64,000 nt of DNA from Hymenobacter aranciens (GTDB taxonomy: Bacteria > Bacteroidota > Bacteroidia > Cytophagales > Hymenobacteraceae): positions 124,001 to 188,000 of the forward strand of contig NZ_JAUQSY010000011.1 of NCBI RefSeq assembly GCF_030580865.1. The letters run 5' to 3'. The notes beneath the pieces were generated by a model. That model saw only the letters and a program-made list of their open reading frames with translations, had not been told where the DNA came from and did not search any database. A program made the translations under genes and the position numbers. This document shows positions 8,372 through 16,419 of the stretch, one piece after another. Numbering within the stretch: the stretch's first letter is position 1; the number at the start of each line of letters is the position of its first letter.

Positions 8372-9414
8372 TACAGCGCGTCCCAGCTTAGCGGGGTGCC
8401 GGGGCGCAGGTCGCGGGTGGCGCGGCGGCCTAGCACCACGTCCCAGTAGCGGGGCCAGAGGCCGTCGCCGGGGCGGATGATTTTCAGGTTGTCGGTGGTT
8501 AGCTCCTCGCCGGCGGCGATGGGCTTGGAAACGTAGATGCTACGCTTATACAGCCGGCTTTTTTCCTCGCTGGCCTGAATGCAGAGCTGCACCCCGCCCA
8601 GGGCCTGGTGGGCCCGCTCGGTTTCTTCCACCAGGCTTTCCAACTCCTGCGGCTCCAGCGAAAAGGCGGAGTCGACGCCGCCCTCGGCGCGGCTCATGGT
8701 GAAGTGCTTTTCGATGACGCAGGCGCCCAGGGCCACGGCCGCTACGCTGGCGCCCACGCCCATCGTGTGGTCGCTCAGGCCGATGGGGCAGCCGAAGGTT
8801 TCGGCCAGCACCGGGATGGTGCGCAGGTTGGTGTTGGCGGGCGAGGCGGGGTAGGTGCTGGTGCATTTGAGCAGCACCAGCTCGCGGCAGCCGGCGGCGC
8901 GCAGCACCCGCACGGCATCGTCAATTTCGGCCAGTGAGGCAGCCCCGGTACTCACAATCACCGGCTTGCCGGTGGCGGCTACTTTGCGTAGCAGGGGCCA
9001 GTGAGCGTTTTCGAAAGAGGCAATTTTGTAGGCCGGCACGTCCAGCGACTCCAGGAAATCCACCGCCGTCTCGTCAAACGGCGAGCTGAACGCCAGCAGG
9101 CCGTGCTGCCGGGCGCGGGCAAAAATCTCGGCGTGCCAGGCCCAGGGCGTGTGCGCTTCCTCGTAGAGCTTGTACAGATTCTTGCCTTCCCACAGCGAGC
9201 GGCCTTCCTCATCGATGGCAAAGCCGGTGTCCATCGTGATGGTATCAGCAGTGTAAGTCTGTAACTTAAGGGCATCGACGCCCGCGGCGGCGGCGGCATC
9301 TACCAGCGCCAGCGCCCGGTCAAGGCTCTGGTTGTGGTTGCCCGACATTTCGGCAATGATAAAAGGCTTGTGGGCGGGGCCGATAAGACGGCCGCCGATG
9401 GAAATTTCTGACAT
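8371..9414 (-). CDS. pseI: pseudaminic acid synthase
   Basis: The enzyme condenses 6-deoxy-AltdiNAc with phosphoenolpyruvate to make pseudaminic acid. The 347-residue protein has the NeuB/PseI TIM barrel: FIIAEMSGNHNQSLDRAL, ALKLQTYTADTITM, AYKIASFEN and GLSDHTMG, followed by a C-terminal SAF (antifreeze-like) domain with SIYVSKPIAAGEELT. SGNHNQ and TITMDT favour PseI over NeuB. It overlaps the downstream transferase by one base. A palindrome (9424-9501) lies directly upstream, between it and pseH, and may process or stabilise the mRNA. Confidence 0.93.
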   Translation of the reverse strand: MSEISIGGRLIGPAHKPFIIAEMSGNHNQSLDRALALVDAAAAAGVDALKLQTYTADTITMDTGFAIDEEGRSLWEGKNLYKLYEEAHTPWAWHAEIFARARQHGLLAFSSPFDETAVDFLESLDVPAYKIASFENAHWPLLRKVAATGKPVIVSTGAASLAEIDDAVRVLRAAGCRELVLLKCTSTYPASPANTNLRTIPVLAETFGCPIGLSDHTMGVGASVAAVALGACVIEKHFTMSRAEGGVDSAFSLEPQELESLVEETERAHQALGGVQLCIQASEEKSRLYKRSIYVSKPIAAGEELTTDNLKIIRPGDGLWPRYWDVVLGRRATRDLRPGTPLSWDAL

Positions 9415-9423
9415 GTTAGTAGG

Positions 9424-9501
9424 TAGTAGTCAGTACTTAGTAGCGGGTAGTCGGACAGAACATTGCGTGTCCAACTACTCACTACTCAATACTGACTACT
9501 A
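9424..9501. repeat. intergenic palindrome, family E copy 1
   Basis: TAGTAGTCAGTACTTAGTAG is answered by AACTACTCACTACTCAATAC and CTGACTACTA, with a short centre. The same words recur, split by other sequence, around 59617-59770. It overlaps the last three bases of the pseH-like gene. Confidence 0.75.
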
Positions 9502-10068
9502 GTTAAAATAAACAGGATTGAAACACGCCACCAGAATACGGTCAACCGGCTGGCCATCTACCAGGTAATGGCCTTTTAGACGGCCTTCCTCGACCCAGCC
9601 GGCGCGGGTGTAGGCTTTATAGGAGCTTTGGTTGGTTTCGAACATGCCCCCGAACAGCTTACGAATATCGAACTCCTGAAATGCCAGCGTGTTGCCCAAT
9701 CGAATAGCCTCGATGGCCAGGCCCCGGCCGTGGTAACGCCGGTCGCCAATGAGCACGACGAGGTCGGAAATGCGGTGGTCGCGGTTGATGGGCCCGACTT
9801 TGATGGTGCCGATGCAGGCGTCGCTGTCCTTGTCGATGATGGCGAAGGTGTAGGATGTGCCAGCAGCCGCGCCCTGCGAAATGCTCTGCCACAGCGACTC
9901 GCGGGTGTGCTGCTGCCGCGAGTTGGTGTAGAAGCGCATCAACTCCTCGTCCTGAAACCAGCTCAGGAAGGCCTCATCGAAGTCGGCGGCCCGCAGCGGG
10001 CGCAGGAAGAGGTGCTCAGATTCGTAGGCGTGGCGCAGCTGCACCAGGTCGTCGGGAAGGGTTGCCAT
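9499..10068 (-). CDS. pseH: GNAT acetyltransferase, likely PseH step
   Basis: This 189-residue protein of the RimJ/RimL branch contains HLFLRPLRAADFD, CIGTIKVGPIN, and an acetyl-CoA loop RRYHGRGLAIEAIRLG, and ends ILVACFNP. In a complete Pse gene set it should acetylate the 4-amino group of UDP-4-amino-4,6-dideoxy-AltNAc. The ATG at 10068 is chosen because the frame upstream only repeats pseG sequence in another frame, and because a promoter box sits 5 nt before it. GNAT fold is certain; the substrate rests on context and on the absence of another acetyltransferase in the locus. Confidence 0.82.
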   Translation of the reverse strand: MATLPDDLVQLRHAYESEHLFLRPLRAADFDEAFLSWFQDEELMRFYTNSRQQHTRESLWQSISQGAAAGTSYTFAIIDKDSDACIGTIKVGPINRDHRISDLVVLIGDRRYHGRGLAIEAIRLGNTLAFQEFDIRKLFGGMFETNQSSYKAYTRAGWVEEGRLKGHYLVDGQPVDRILVACFNPVYFN

Positions 10069-10073
10069 GCGGG

Positions 10074-10081
10074 CAAAATTA
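10074..10081 (-). promoter_or_regulatory. TAnnTTTG promoter box for pseH
   Basis: TAATTTTG on the minus strand ends 5 nt before the pseH ATG and lies in the 28-nt gap after pseG. A leaderless transcript is predicted. Confidence 0.45.
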
Positions 10082-10096
10082 CGCCAGCGGCCGGGC

Positions 10097-11140
10097 TTAG
10101 CCGTCAGAAGCGGGCAGCGGGGCCGCAATGGCGGCCCGCAGCTCAACCGTGCGCAGGGGCGGGGCGTAGGGGGGCCGGGGCGTGTGAGCCAGGAAATGCA
10201 ACCCGGCCCGCAGGCGGGTTAGTAACGCGGCATCGTCAAGCACGGCGAAGTGACCCACCGAATAAGCCTGCTGGTGAGCATGCACGAAATCGGCCAGATG
10301 ATGCTGATTTTCGACGTAATACCCCGTAAGGGCTGCCGTGCCCAGCACCAGTGCCTCAATCAGAATGGTGCTGGAGGGGCACACCACGGCATCGTAATTC
10401 CGGAGCAAGGTTACCAGCTCTTGGGCCCCAGCGGGCGGATGCAGTATGGCCCGGCCATTAGCCTGTTTCACCAATTGTTGCAAGGCCGAGCTGTCGGGAT
10501 TGGCGGGGCCAGCCAGTAGGCCAATTTCCTCTAATGCCGGTTCATGCAGCAGCAGGCGCAGGCAGCGCGCGGTGAGATGCAAGGGGTCGGCCCCGCCAAA
10601 ACACAGCAGCAGCTTCCGAATCGGGTGCGGCGGGCGCGGTGGTGCAGCAGCTGCCCGAAAGGCCGGACGCAACAAGCTATACGCCGGGCCGAGTAGCAGT
10701 TGCGCGCCTGGCCGGGTCAAGTCGTACATCCCGGGCATGATGCCAGGACTGTGGTTGATAAGCACATCGGCCACCACCGGCCAGGCGCGCAAATCATCGA
10801 CGTATACCAGGCGACCAGCCCCTCTGCGGAGTTCCTGCTGATAGTCGGCATCGAAAGCGTAGCCATCGGCTATCAGCACGTCGGTGGCTTGCAGCACCCG
10901 CGTGCGCAGCCAGCTTGCTTCGGTCTGGGGCAATAGCTCGGGAATGAGCACGAACTCCACTCCAGCTTCGGTCAGTAGTGGCGCGAGGCTGGCATCGCGG
11001 GTGGCAAAGATTACCGTGGCAAAGGCATCGCGCACTATGTCGGCCAAGGCTAGTAACCGCATCACATGGCCCAGGCCGATGCGGCTGTTGCCGTCGGCCC
11101 GCAGCACCAGGCGGGGAAGAAGTGCGGCGGTAACAGGCAT
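10097..11140 (-). CDS. pseG: UDP-2,4-diacetamido-2,4,6-trideoxy-altropyranose hydrolase
   Basis: PseG releases UDP to give 6-deoxy-AltdiNAc, the PseI substrate. The 347-residue protein starts with LVLRADGNSRIGLGHVMRLL; His25 in GLGHVMR corresponds to the catalytic His of the family. Downstream are LLLCFGGADPLH and CPSSTILIEALVLGTAAL, the GT-B-like UDP-binding half. It lies between pseF (29 nt upstream) and pseH (28 nt downstream) on the same strand. The length is above the shorter epsilonproteobacterial forms because of an extended C-terminal part. Confidence 0.92.
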   Translation of the reverse strand: MPVTAALLPRLVLRADGNSRIGLGHVMRLLALADIVRDAFATVIFATRDASLAPLLTEAGVEFVLIPELLPQTEASWLRTRVLQATDVLIADGYAFDADYQQELRRGAGRLVYVDDLRAWPVVADVLINHSPGIMPGMYDLTRPGAQLLLGPAYSLLRPAFRAAAAPPRPPHPIRKLLLCFGGADPLHLTARCLRLLLHEPALEEIGLLAGPANPDSSALQQLVKQANGRAILHPPAGAQELVTLLRNYDAVVCPSSTILIEALVLGTAALTGYYVENQHHLADFVHAHQQAYSVGHFAVLDDAALLTRLRAGLHFLAHTPRPPYAPPLRTVELRAAIAAPLPASDG

Positions 11141-11169
11141 GCAGCAGGCCTTTAAGCTAAAGCTGGTAA

Positions 11170-11904
11170 CTATGTCGTTTTCTGCTCGACGTGGGCATTC
11201 AACGCCATGATTTCGGGATGCGCCTCCAGCACTGGCAGCAGCTCGGCCGTGCTCAGTTCGGCCGCGCCACAGCGCTCAATCAGGGCCCGGATGACTTCGT
11301 AGTCCTCGGGCGTATCGAGCGTGATGCGGAAGCGGCTGAAGTCGCCGCCGGGCCAGGCTTCGTTCTGCAAGGTCACGCGGCCCTGGGTGGCGGGGTTGCT
11401 GCGCAGGTAGGGCGTCACGTGCTCGCGCTCGTAGGGCAGGGTGGCCTGGGCGTAGGTTTCGGCCAGCAGCTCGGCTGAGAAAATCTCAAAATCCAGGCCG
11501 CGCGGAAAGCTGCGCTCCAGGGCATTGGAATAGTAGAGCAGTGGGTTGTTGGCGGCCAGGTAGCGCTGCACGGCGCGGCCGATGAGCTCGCCGTCGATGA
11601 GCGGGCAGTCGCTGGTTACGCGCACCACCACGTCGAGGCCAAAGCGCTGGGCGGTTTCGTGGTAGCGGGCCAGCACGTCGGTTTCGGAGCCCCGGTGGCA
11701 GGGCAGGCCGTGGGCGGTGGCGTAGTCGGCCAGCACGTCGTCGGCGGGCTCGGTGGTGGTGGCCAGCAGCACGGGCAGGCCGCTGGCTTGCAGCCGGGCC
11801 ACGTGGTAGTCGAGCAGGGGGCGGCCGGCGGCCGGCAGCAGCACTTTGCCCGGTAGCCGGGTGCTGCCCATGCGCACCTGCGAGATAATGCCGACGCTGT
11901 GCAT
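11170..11904 (-). CDS. pseF: cytidylyltransferase, likely CMP-pseudaminic acid synthetase (SpsF-like)
   Basis: The 244-residue nucleotidyltransferase starts MHSVGIISQVRMGSTRLPGK, with the nucleotide-binding RxGSTRLPGKVL loop, then ETDVLARYHETAQ and VRVTSDCPLIDGE. This is the SpsF-type branch, which stands in for the epsilonproteobacterial PseF in many Pse loci. It should activate pseudaminic acid with CTP. The frame opens 12 codons earlier, but the ATG at 11904 gives the conserved N-terminus and follows the methylase stop by one base. The activity is inferred from pathway completeness. Confidence 0.82.
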   Translation of the reverse strand: MHSVGIISQVRMGSTRLPGKVLLPAAGRPLLDYHVARLQASGLPVLLATTTEPADDVLADYATAHGLPCHRGSETDVLARYHETAQRFGLDVVVRVTSDCPLIDGELIGRAVQRYLAANNPLLYYSNALERSFPRGLDFEIFSAELLAETYAQATLPYEREHVTPYLRSNPATQGRVTLQNEAWPGGDFSRFRITLDTPEDYEVIRALIERCGAAELSTAELLPVLEAHPEIMALNAHVEQKTT

Positions 11905-11905
11905 G

Positions 11906-12559
11906 CTAAGCCCCGACTTTTTCGAGCAGGTACATGGCATCCACGTTGCCGCTTTCGGCCGCGTTGATGTAGGGGTACTGCTGCTTTTTCACCAGGCGCA
12001 ACTCCGGAAACTGGTCCAGAAACAATTGGGCGTAGTCGGCTTTCCACAAAAAGCCCTCGTTGCCGCGGTAGGGAATGGCCGTCGTTTCGGGGGCAAAATA
12101 CTCGAAGCCCCAGATGTAGCGCCGCGAGCAACGCACCATCTCACCCATGATGCGCGGCAAATCGTCGGGGGCAATGTGAATCAATACCCCGTTGGTAACC
12201 ACCACATCGAAGAAGCCATCCTTAAAGGGCAAGTCGAAGCCGCTACCTTGCAGCACGTTCACGCCGCGCACGAAGTCACGTGCTTTTTCCACGGCGTAGT
12301 GCTGCAGCTCGATGCCGTACAGATTCTGAAAGCCCTGGTGCTGCAGGCCCATCAGCTGCATGCCGGTATTGCAGCCCACTTCCAGGATGCGCGCCTCGCG
12401 GTCAAGCTCGCCGAGGAAGGCGGCGTTCATGTCGAGCTTGGTGTGGCCGTAGCAGGTTTCGTAAAACTCGTTCCACTCGGCCAGGGGGCGCGAGTTGCGG
12501 TCGGTGTAATGGCGGCCAAAGTCGCCGGACCAGAAGTCTTCTTGTTGGGTGTGTTGCAC
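11906..12559 (-). CDS. pseudaminic acid biosynthesis-associated methylase
   Basis: This 217-residue class I SAM methyltransferase reads ARILEVGCNTGMQLMGL, then FFDVVVTNGVLIHIAPDDL and YIWGFEYFAPETTAIPYRG. This combination is typical of the Pse_Me-ase family found only beside pseudaminic acid genes. I place the start at the GTG 12559 because the few codons before it derive from a GAGCAAT repeat (12560-12600); a TTG two codons upstream is also possible. It sits one base before pseF. It presumably methylates Pse or a precursor, but the site is not known. Confidence 0.85.
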   Translation of the reverse strand: MQHTQQEDFWSGDFGRHYTDRNSRPLAEWNEFYETCYGHTKLDMNAAFLGELDREARILEVGCNTGMQLMGLQHQGFQNLYGIELQHYAVEKARDFVRGVNVLQGSGFDLPFKDGFFDVVVTNGVLIHIAPDDLPRIMGEMVRCSRRYIWGFEYFAPETTAIPYRGNEGFLWKADYAQLFLDQFPELRLVKKQQYPYINAAESGNVDAMYLLEKVGA

Positions 12560-12600
12560 TAGCAATGAGCAATTAATAATGAGCAATGAGCAATTGTCGG
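12560..12600. repeat. short GAGCAATTAATAATGAGCAA-type intergenic repeat
   Basis: GCAATGAGCAATTAATAATG is followed at once by AGCAATGAGCAATTG, a direct-repeat spacer often seen before genes in Bacteroidota and cyanobacteria. It marks the pseC-methylase gap. Confidence 0.55.
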
Positions 12601-12604
12601 GGAT

Positions 12605-13783
12605 TTAACTTCCTTGCTCAACAAATTCCTTGATGCAGGCCACGACGTACTCCTGCTCCTCGTCCGTCAGCATGGGGAACATCGGGATGCTGAGGCAGTG
12701 GGCATAATACTTCTCGGCCAGTGGGAAGTCGCCCTTTTTCCAGCCCAGGCCCTCGTAGTAGGGCATGCGATGCACCGGAATGTAATGCACCTGAGCAAAA
12801 ATCTGCCTGGTTTTCAGGAAGTCATACAAGCCGCGCCGGTCGGCTATCTGGATGACGTAGAGGTGATAGGCGTGGCCGGGCGCGCCGGGGGCCAGCACCG
12901 TCACGCCGGGCAGGTTGGCAAAGGCGTCGTCGTACTGGGCGGCCAGCTGGCGGCGGCGGGCCAGGCCTTCATCGGCGCGGGCCAGCTGGCTCAGGCCCAA
13001 GGCGCAGTTGAGGTCCGAAATGCGGTAGTTATAGCCGAGCTCCTGCATTTCCATGTACCAGCCGCCCTCGCCGGGGTTCACGAATGTGGCCTCGTCGCGG
13101 CTGATGCCGTGGGTGCGCAGGCGCAGCAGGTGGCGGTAGAGCTGCTCGTCGTTGGTGGTTATCATGCCGCCCTCGCCGGTGGCGATGTGTTTGACGGGGT
13201 GGAAGCTGAAGATGGCTAGCTCGGCCAGCTGGCCGCTGCCGCAACGTCGCTCGCGGCCCTGGCTGTCCACGAAAAAGCCGCCCGGCGCGTGGCAGGCATC
13301 CTCGATTATCCAGAGGCCAAACTCGTCGGCCAGCTGGCGGGCCTTCTCCAGGTTCACGGCCAGCCCGGCAAAATCAACCGGAATCAGGCCATGAAAATGT
13401 CCTTTAGGATGCGCCTCTAATAATTGGCGCACCAAATCTAAATCCAGCAATCCGGTCCTGGGGTCGATGTCGGCAAAGTGCACTTCGCCGCCGCAGTAGC
13501 GCACGCAGTTGGCGCTGGCGGCAAAGGTGATGGGCGTGGTGATGACGCGTTGCCCCAGCTGCACGCCCAGCGCCATTGCGCACAGGTGCAGGGCCGCCGT
13601 GCCGTTGCTCAACGCCACGGCGTATTTCACGCCGATGTACTCAGCAAAGCGGGTTTCGAACTCGGCCACGCGCGGGCCCTGGGTCAGGAAATCGGCGTGC
13701 AGGGCCTGGAGGACGGCCGCTTCATCGGCGGGGGTGATGTGCTGGCGGCCATAGGGGATAGGAGCCTCAGGCTGAAATGACAT
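12605..13783 (-). CDS. pseC: UDP-4-amino-4,6-dideoxy-N-acetyl-altrosamine transaminase
   Basis: PseC is a PLP-dependent aminotransferase of the DegT/DnrJ/EryC1 family that aminates the PseB product. The 392-residue protein starts MSFQPEAPIPYGRQHIT and contains LSNGTAALHLCAMALG, WIIEDACHAPGG and SFHPVKHIATGEGG with the Schiff-base Lys near 198. YNYRISDLNCALGLSQL and HYIPVHRMPYY complete the active site. Although the frame is open to 13987, the ATG at 13783 matches the family start. Two minus-strand promoter boxes lie upstream. Confidence 0.93.
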   Translation of the reverse strand: MSFQPEAPIPYGRQHITPADEAAVLQALHADFLTQGPRVAEFETRFAEYIGVKYAVALSNGTAALHLCAMALGVQLGQRVITTPITFAASANCVRYCGGEVHFADIDPRTGLLDLDLVRQLLEAHPKGHFHGLIPVDFAGLAVNLEKARQLADEFGLWIIEDACHAPGGFFVDSQGRERRCGSGQLAELAIFSFHPVKHIATGEGGMITTNDEQLYRHLLRLRTHGISRDEATFVNPGEGGWYMEMQELGYNYRISDLNCALGLSQLARADEGLARRRQLAAQYDDAFANLPGVTVLAPGAPGHAYHLYVIQIADRRGLYDFLKTRQIFAQVHYIPVHRMPYYEGLGWKKGDFPLAEKYYAHCLSIPMFPMLTDEEQEYVVACIKEFVEQGS

Positions 13784-13902
13784 AAGAGTAAGCAGTACAG
13801 TGCGACAGCAGTTGAAACGGAAGCCGCTCAGTAATCCGAAGGAAAGGGCAGGGGTTAGTCTGCGTCGGGGCGGTTGCCGGAAACGGCGCTGCAACGGCCT
13901 GG

Positions 13903-13910
13903 CAAAGATA
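13903..13910 (-). promoter_or_regulatory. TAnnTTTG box upstream of pseC
   Basis: TATCTTTG on the minus strand, 119 nt before pseC. A second candidate, TACTTTTG, lies at 13942-13949. Either could start the pseC-F-G-H-I transcript. Confidence 0.45.
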
Positions 13911-13958
13911 GGCGGCAGGTTGGGCGCGGGGTGGTGGAAGGCAAAAGTAATTGAGTAG

Positions 13959-13966
13959 TACCTTTG
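13959..13966 (+). promoter_or_regulatory. TAnnTTTG box for the type IX substrate gene
   Basis: TACCTTTG ends 21 nt before the ATG at 13988 and is divergent from the pseC promoters. Confidence 0.5.
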
Positions 13967-13987
13967 AGTTAAGGATTTAAACTTCAA

Positions 13988-16084
13988 ATGAAAAACAAGT
14001 TACTTTTACTACTGCTGGCTTTGGTGAGCTGGCAGCAAACGGTTCTGGCGCAACGCCAAATGGCCAATTGGCGCTTTAGTGTGTAAGCCGGACTGGTTTT
14101 TCCGGCGGCGGGCAGCCCCACGCCGGTCGCCGGTAGCCCTCTGTCCCTCACCGGCCGCGACGGGCGGGAGGGCTGCTCAACGGTATCCGATTCGTTGGGC
14201 AACTTATTGTGTTTCACGGATGGCGAACGGGTGTGGGATGGTTTCAACACATTGATGCCGAATGGTATCCTGGCCCACAGTCACGTTTCGGCCACGCAAT
14301 CGGCCCTGCTACTGCCCAGCCCGGGCAGCAGTAGCCAGCAGTATCTGTTTACGGTCGACGCAGTTGATAATAACTTAGTTGGTGGCCTGCGCTATTCGAT
14401 TGTAGATATGACCTTACGGGGCGGCCTGGGGGATATTGGAGCTGTAAAGGAAGTGGCGGTGCCTGCGCCCAACAACGTAAAGCTGACGGAAAAGCTGACG
14501 GCCGTGCGCCACACCAATGGCCGCGATTACTGGATTGTGGTACACGCCTACGGCTCCAATGCTTTCTTTAGCTATCTGCTGACAGCAAGCGGTTTGACTA
14601 TGACACCCGTAGTGAGTAATCTGGGTACCGTTCATGTGGGCGGGGGCGGCTCTTTTGGCAATGGCAATGCCGTGGGCTACCTGCGAGCCTCGCCCGATGG
14701 GCGTCGGCTGGCTTCGGCCATCCGGGAAGTAGGGCTGGATGTGTTTGACTTCAACCCGTCTACCGGTCAAATCAGTAACTTCCAACCGGTGAATATCTCG
14801 GCCCCTTATTACTATGGCCTGGAGTTTTCGCCCGATGGCAGCAAGCTCTATGTGACAGACCTGACCGGCAATTCCATTCGTCAGGTCAATCTGCTGGCTT
14901 CGCCGTTGAGCGCGCAGTATGTCGGGTCGCCGGGCAACTACACTGGTGCTATTGTCCGCGGCCCTGACAATGTGCTGTACGTAGCCGTGGAACAGTCTAC
15001 TTTCTTGGCGGCTATTACAAACCCAAACGGTACTGCTGTTACTTGCGGACTGGTGGCCAGTGGGGCCTCGCTCGGTACCAGGCGGGCGCGGCAGGGACTA
15101 CCGAATTTTCCGAACCGCTACGCGAAGCCCTTGCTCCCTACCCTGGCCCTGAGCATTCCCGCCAACGCCTGCGTCGGTAGCGTGGTCCCCGTCAGCAGCA
15201 CCCTGAGCAACGCTCCGGCCGGGGCTACCTACGCCTGGGATTTTGGCGACCCCAGTTCGGGCGTATTCAATACTGCCACTACCCCGACCGCCGCGCACGT
15301 CTACCAAACCTTTGGCATCTACACCATAACGCTGACCGTGATAACCACTGCCGGCGTGCTGACCCGCCAGTACACCATCACGGTGGGGACCATTCCGGTC
15401 GTGAACCTGGGCCCTCCCCAGCGCACGATTTGCGCCGGGGAGTCGGTGACTTTGAGCAGCCCCAGCACCCCGGCGGGTATGGCCTACCACTGGTCCGATG
15501 GCTCGACCAGCCCCGCGCTGGAAGTCCGGCAGGCCGGGCTCTACGTGCTGAGGGTGACTACGCCGCTGGGCTGCAGTGGCTACGACTCGGTAGAAGTGCA
15601 GGTGCAGCCCCGGCCCACGGTGCGCTTGCGGGCCGATACGACCCTCTGCCAACAAGCCCTGCCGCTCCTGCTGCAAGCCAATGCCCAGCCCGCCGGCAGC
15701 ACCTACCGCTGGCAGGACGGCAGCACCGCCGCCACGTTTGCCGTCCGCATCTCGGGCACTTACCGGCTCGAAGTGCGCAATGCCCAGGGCTGCACCGCCC
15801 GCGACTCGGTAGCGGTGACCGTGGACGCCTGCGTGCCCATGCGCATCCCCAACATCATCACCCCCAACGGCGACGGAGCCAACCAGACTTTCGTGCTGCA
15901 AGGCCTAGTGGCACCCGAGTGGTCTATTCGCATCTACAACCGCTGGGGCCGCGAGGTGTACCAGCACGCGCAGTATGACAACTCCTGGGCCGCCGAGGGG
16001 CTGGCCGATGGCGTGTATTACTATCTGCTGACCAATCCGCAGACCGGCCAGCGCTACAAAGGCTGGGTAGAAGTACTGCGTTAG
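13988..16084 (+). pseudogene. gliding-motility-type C-terminal domain protein with in-frame TAA
   Basis: An ATG at 13988 opens a clean signal peptide (MKNKLLLLLLALVSWQQ then TVLAQ) and ANWRFSV, but the next codon is TAA (14084-14086). The same frame then runs open to 16084, with AGLVFPAAGSPTP, a LLCFTDGERVWDGFNTLMPN block and YGLEFSPDGSKLYVTDL. A PKD domain (YAWDFGDPSSGVF) lies near 16 kb minus 0.8, and the end is a type B sorting domain (IIPNIITPNGDG-like, RIYNRWGREVY, GVYYYLL). In intact relatives the N-terminal ANW..-AGL-F block is continuous, so a single nonsense base most simply explains the break. Readthrough, a sequencing error or true decay are the options. The product would be a type IX-secreted surface protein. 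It interrupts the Pse genes. Confidence 0.82.
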
Positions 16085-16158
16085 GAATAGAAATTGGACT
16101 TATTCCTTACGATGCTCCGGAAAGCCCTGAAAAGGCTGCTTTCCGGCTCGCATTGTTT

Positions 16159-16410
16159 CCAGAGCAGCTATCTAAGCCAGCAGAGTAGGATAAAATGGCC
16201 GTAGAGTAGGATTTCAAGACCGCAGACCAGGCTTTCAAAGGAGCAGAGCTGCCATCCAGGACCGCAGACCTGGCTAAAATGGCAGCAGCGTAGTATTTCA
16301 AAGCAGCAGAGAGGCCTTCCAAGAGAGCAGAGTAGGATTATAAGCCCGCAGAGCTCCCCGCCAAAGCAGCAGAGGAGGCTTCCAGGACCGCAGAGTTACC
16401 TGCCAAAAGC
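16159..16410. repeat. degenerate 21-nt tandem array 1 (12 units)
   Basis: Twelve units of exactly 21 nt start at 16159, 16180, 16201, 16222, 16243, 16264, 16285, 16306, 16327, 16348, 16369 and 16390. The typical unit is GCAGAGTAGGATTTCAAGAC plus one base, with GCAGA at the head and CAAG/CAGG/AAAG near the tail. Units differ at 4-10 positions, yet there is no insertion or deletion. It fills the gap between two converging genes and ends 9 nt before the pseB stop. On the minus strand, 21 nt keeps a heptad reading frame open (S-A-V-L-K-x-x style); plus frames are closed by TAG. No coding signal or start site was found. Confidence 0.85.
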
Positions 16411-16419
16411 TACGTCGGC

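Noticed and set aside
16107..16322. Minus-strand heptad ORF in array 1 as a gene
   Set aside because: Its frame follows from the 21-nt period; no start signal or promoter was found. Kept as a repeat.
16159..16410. CRISPR array
   Set aside because: Units are adjacent and all degenerate, with no constant repeat separated by unique spacers and no cas genes.
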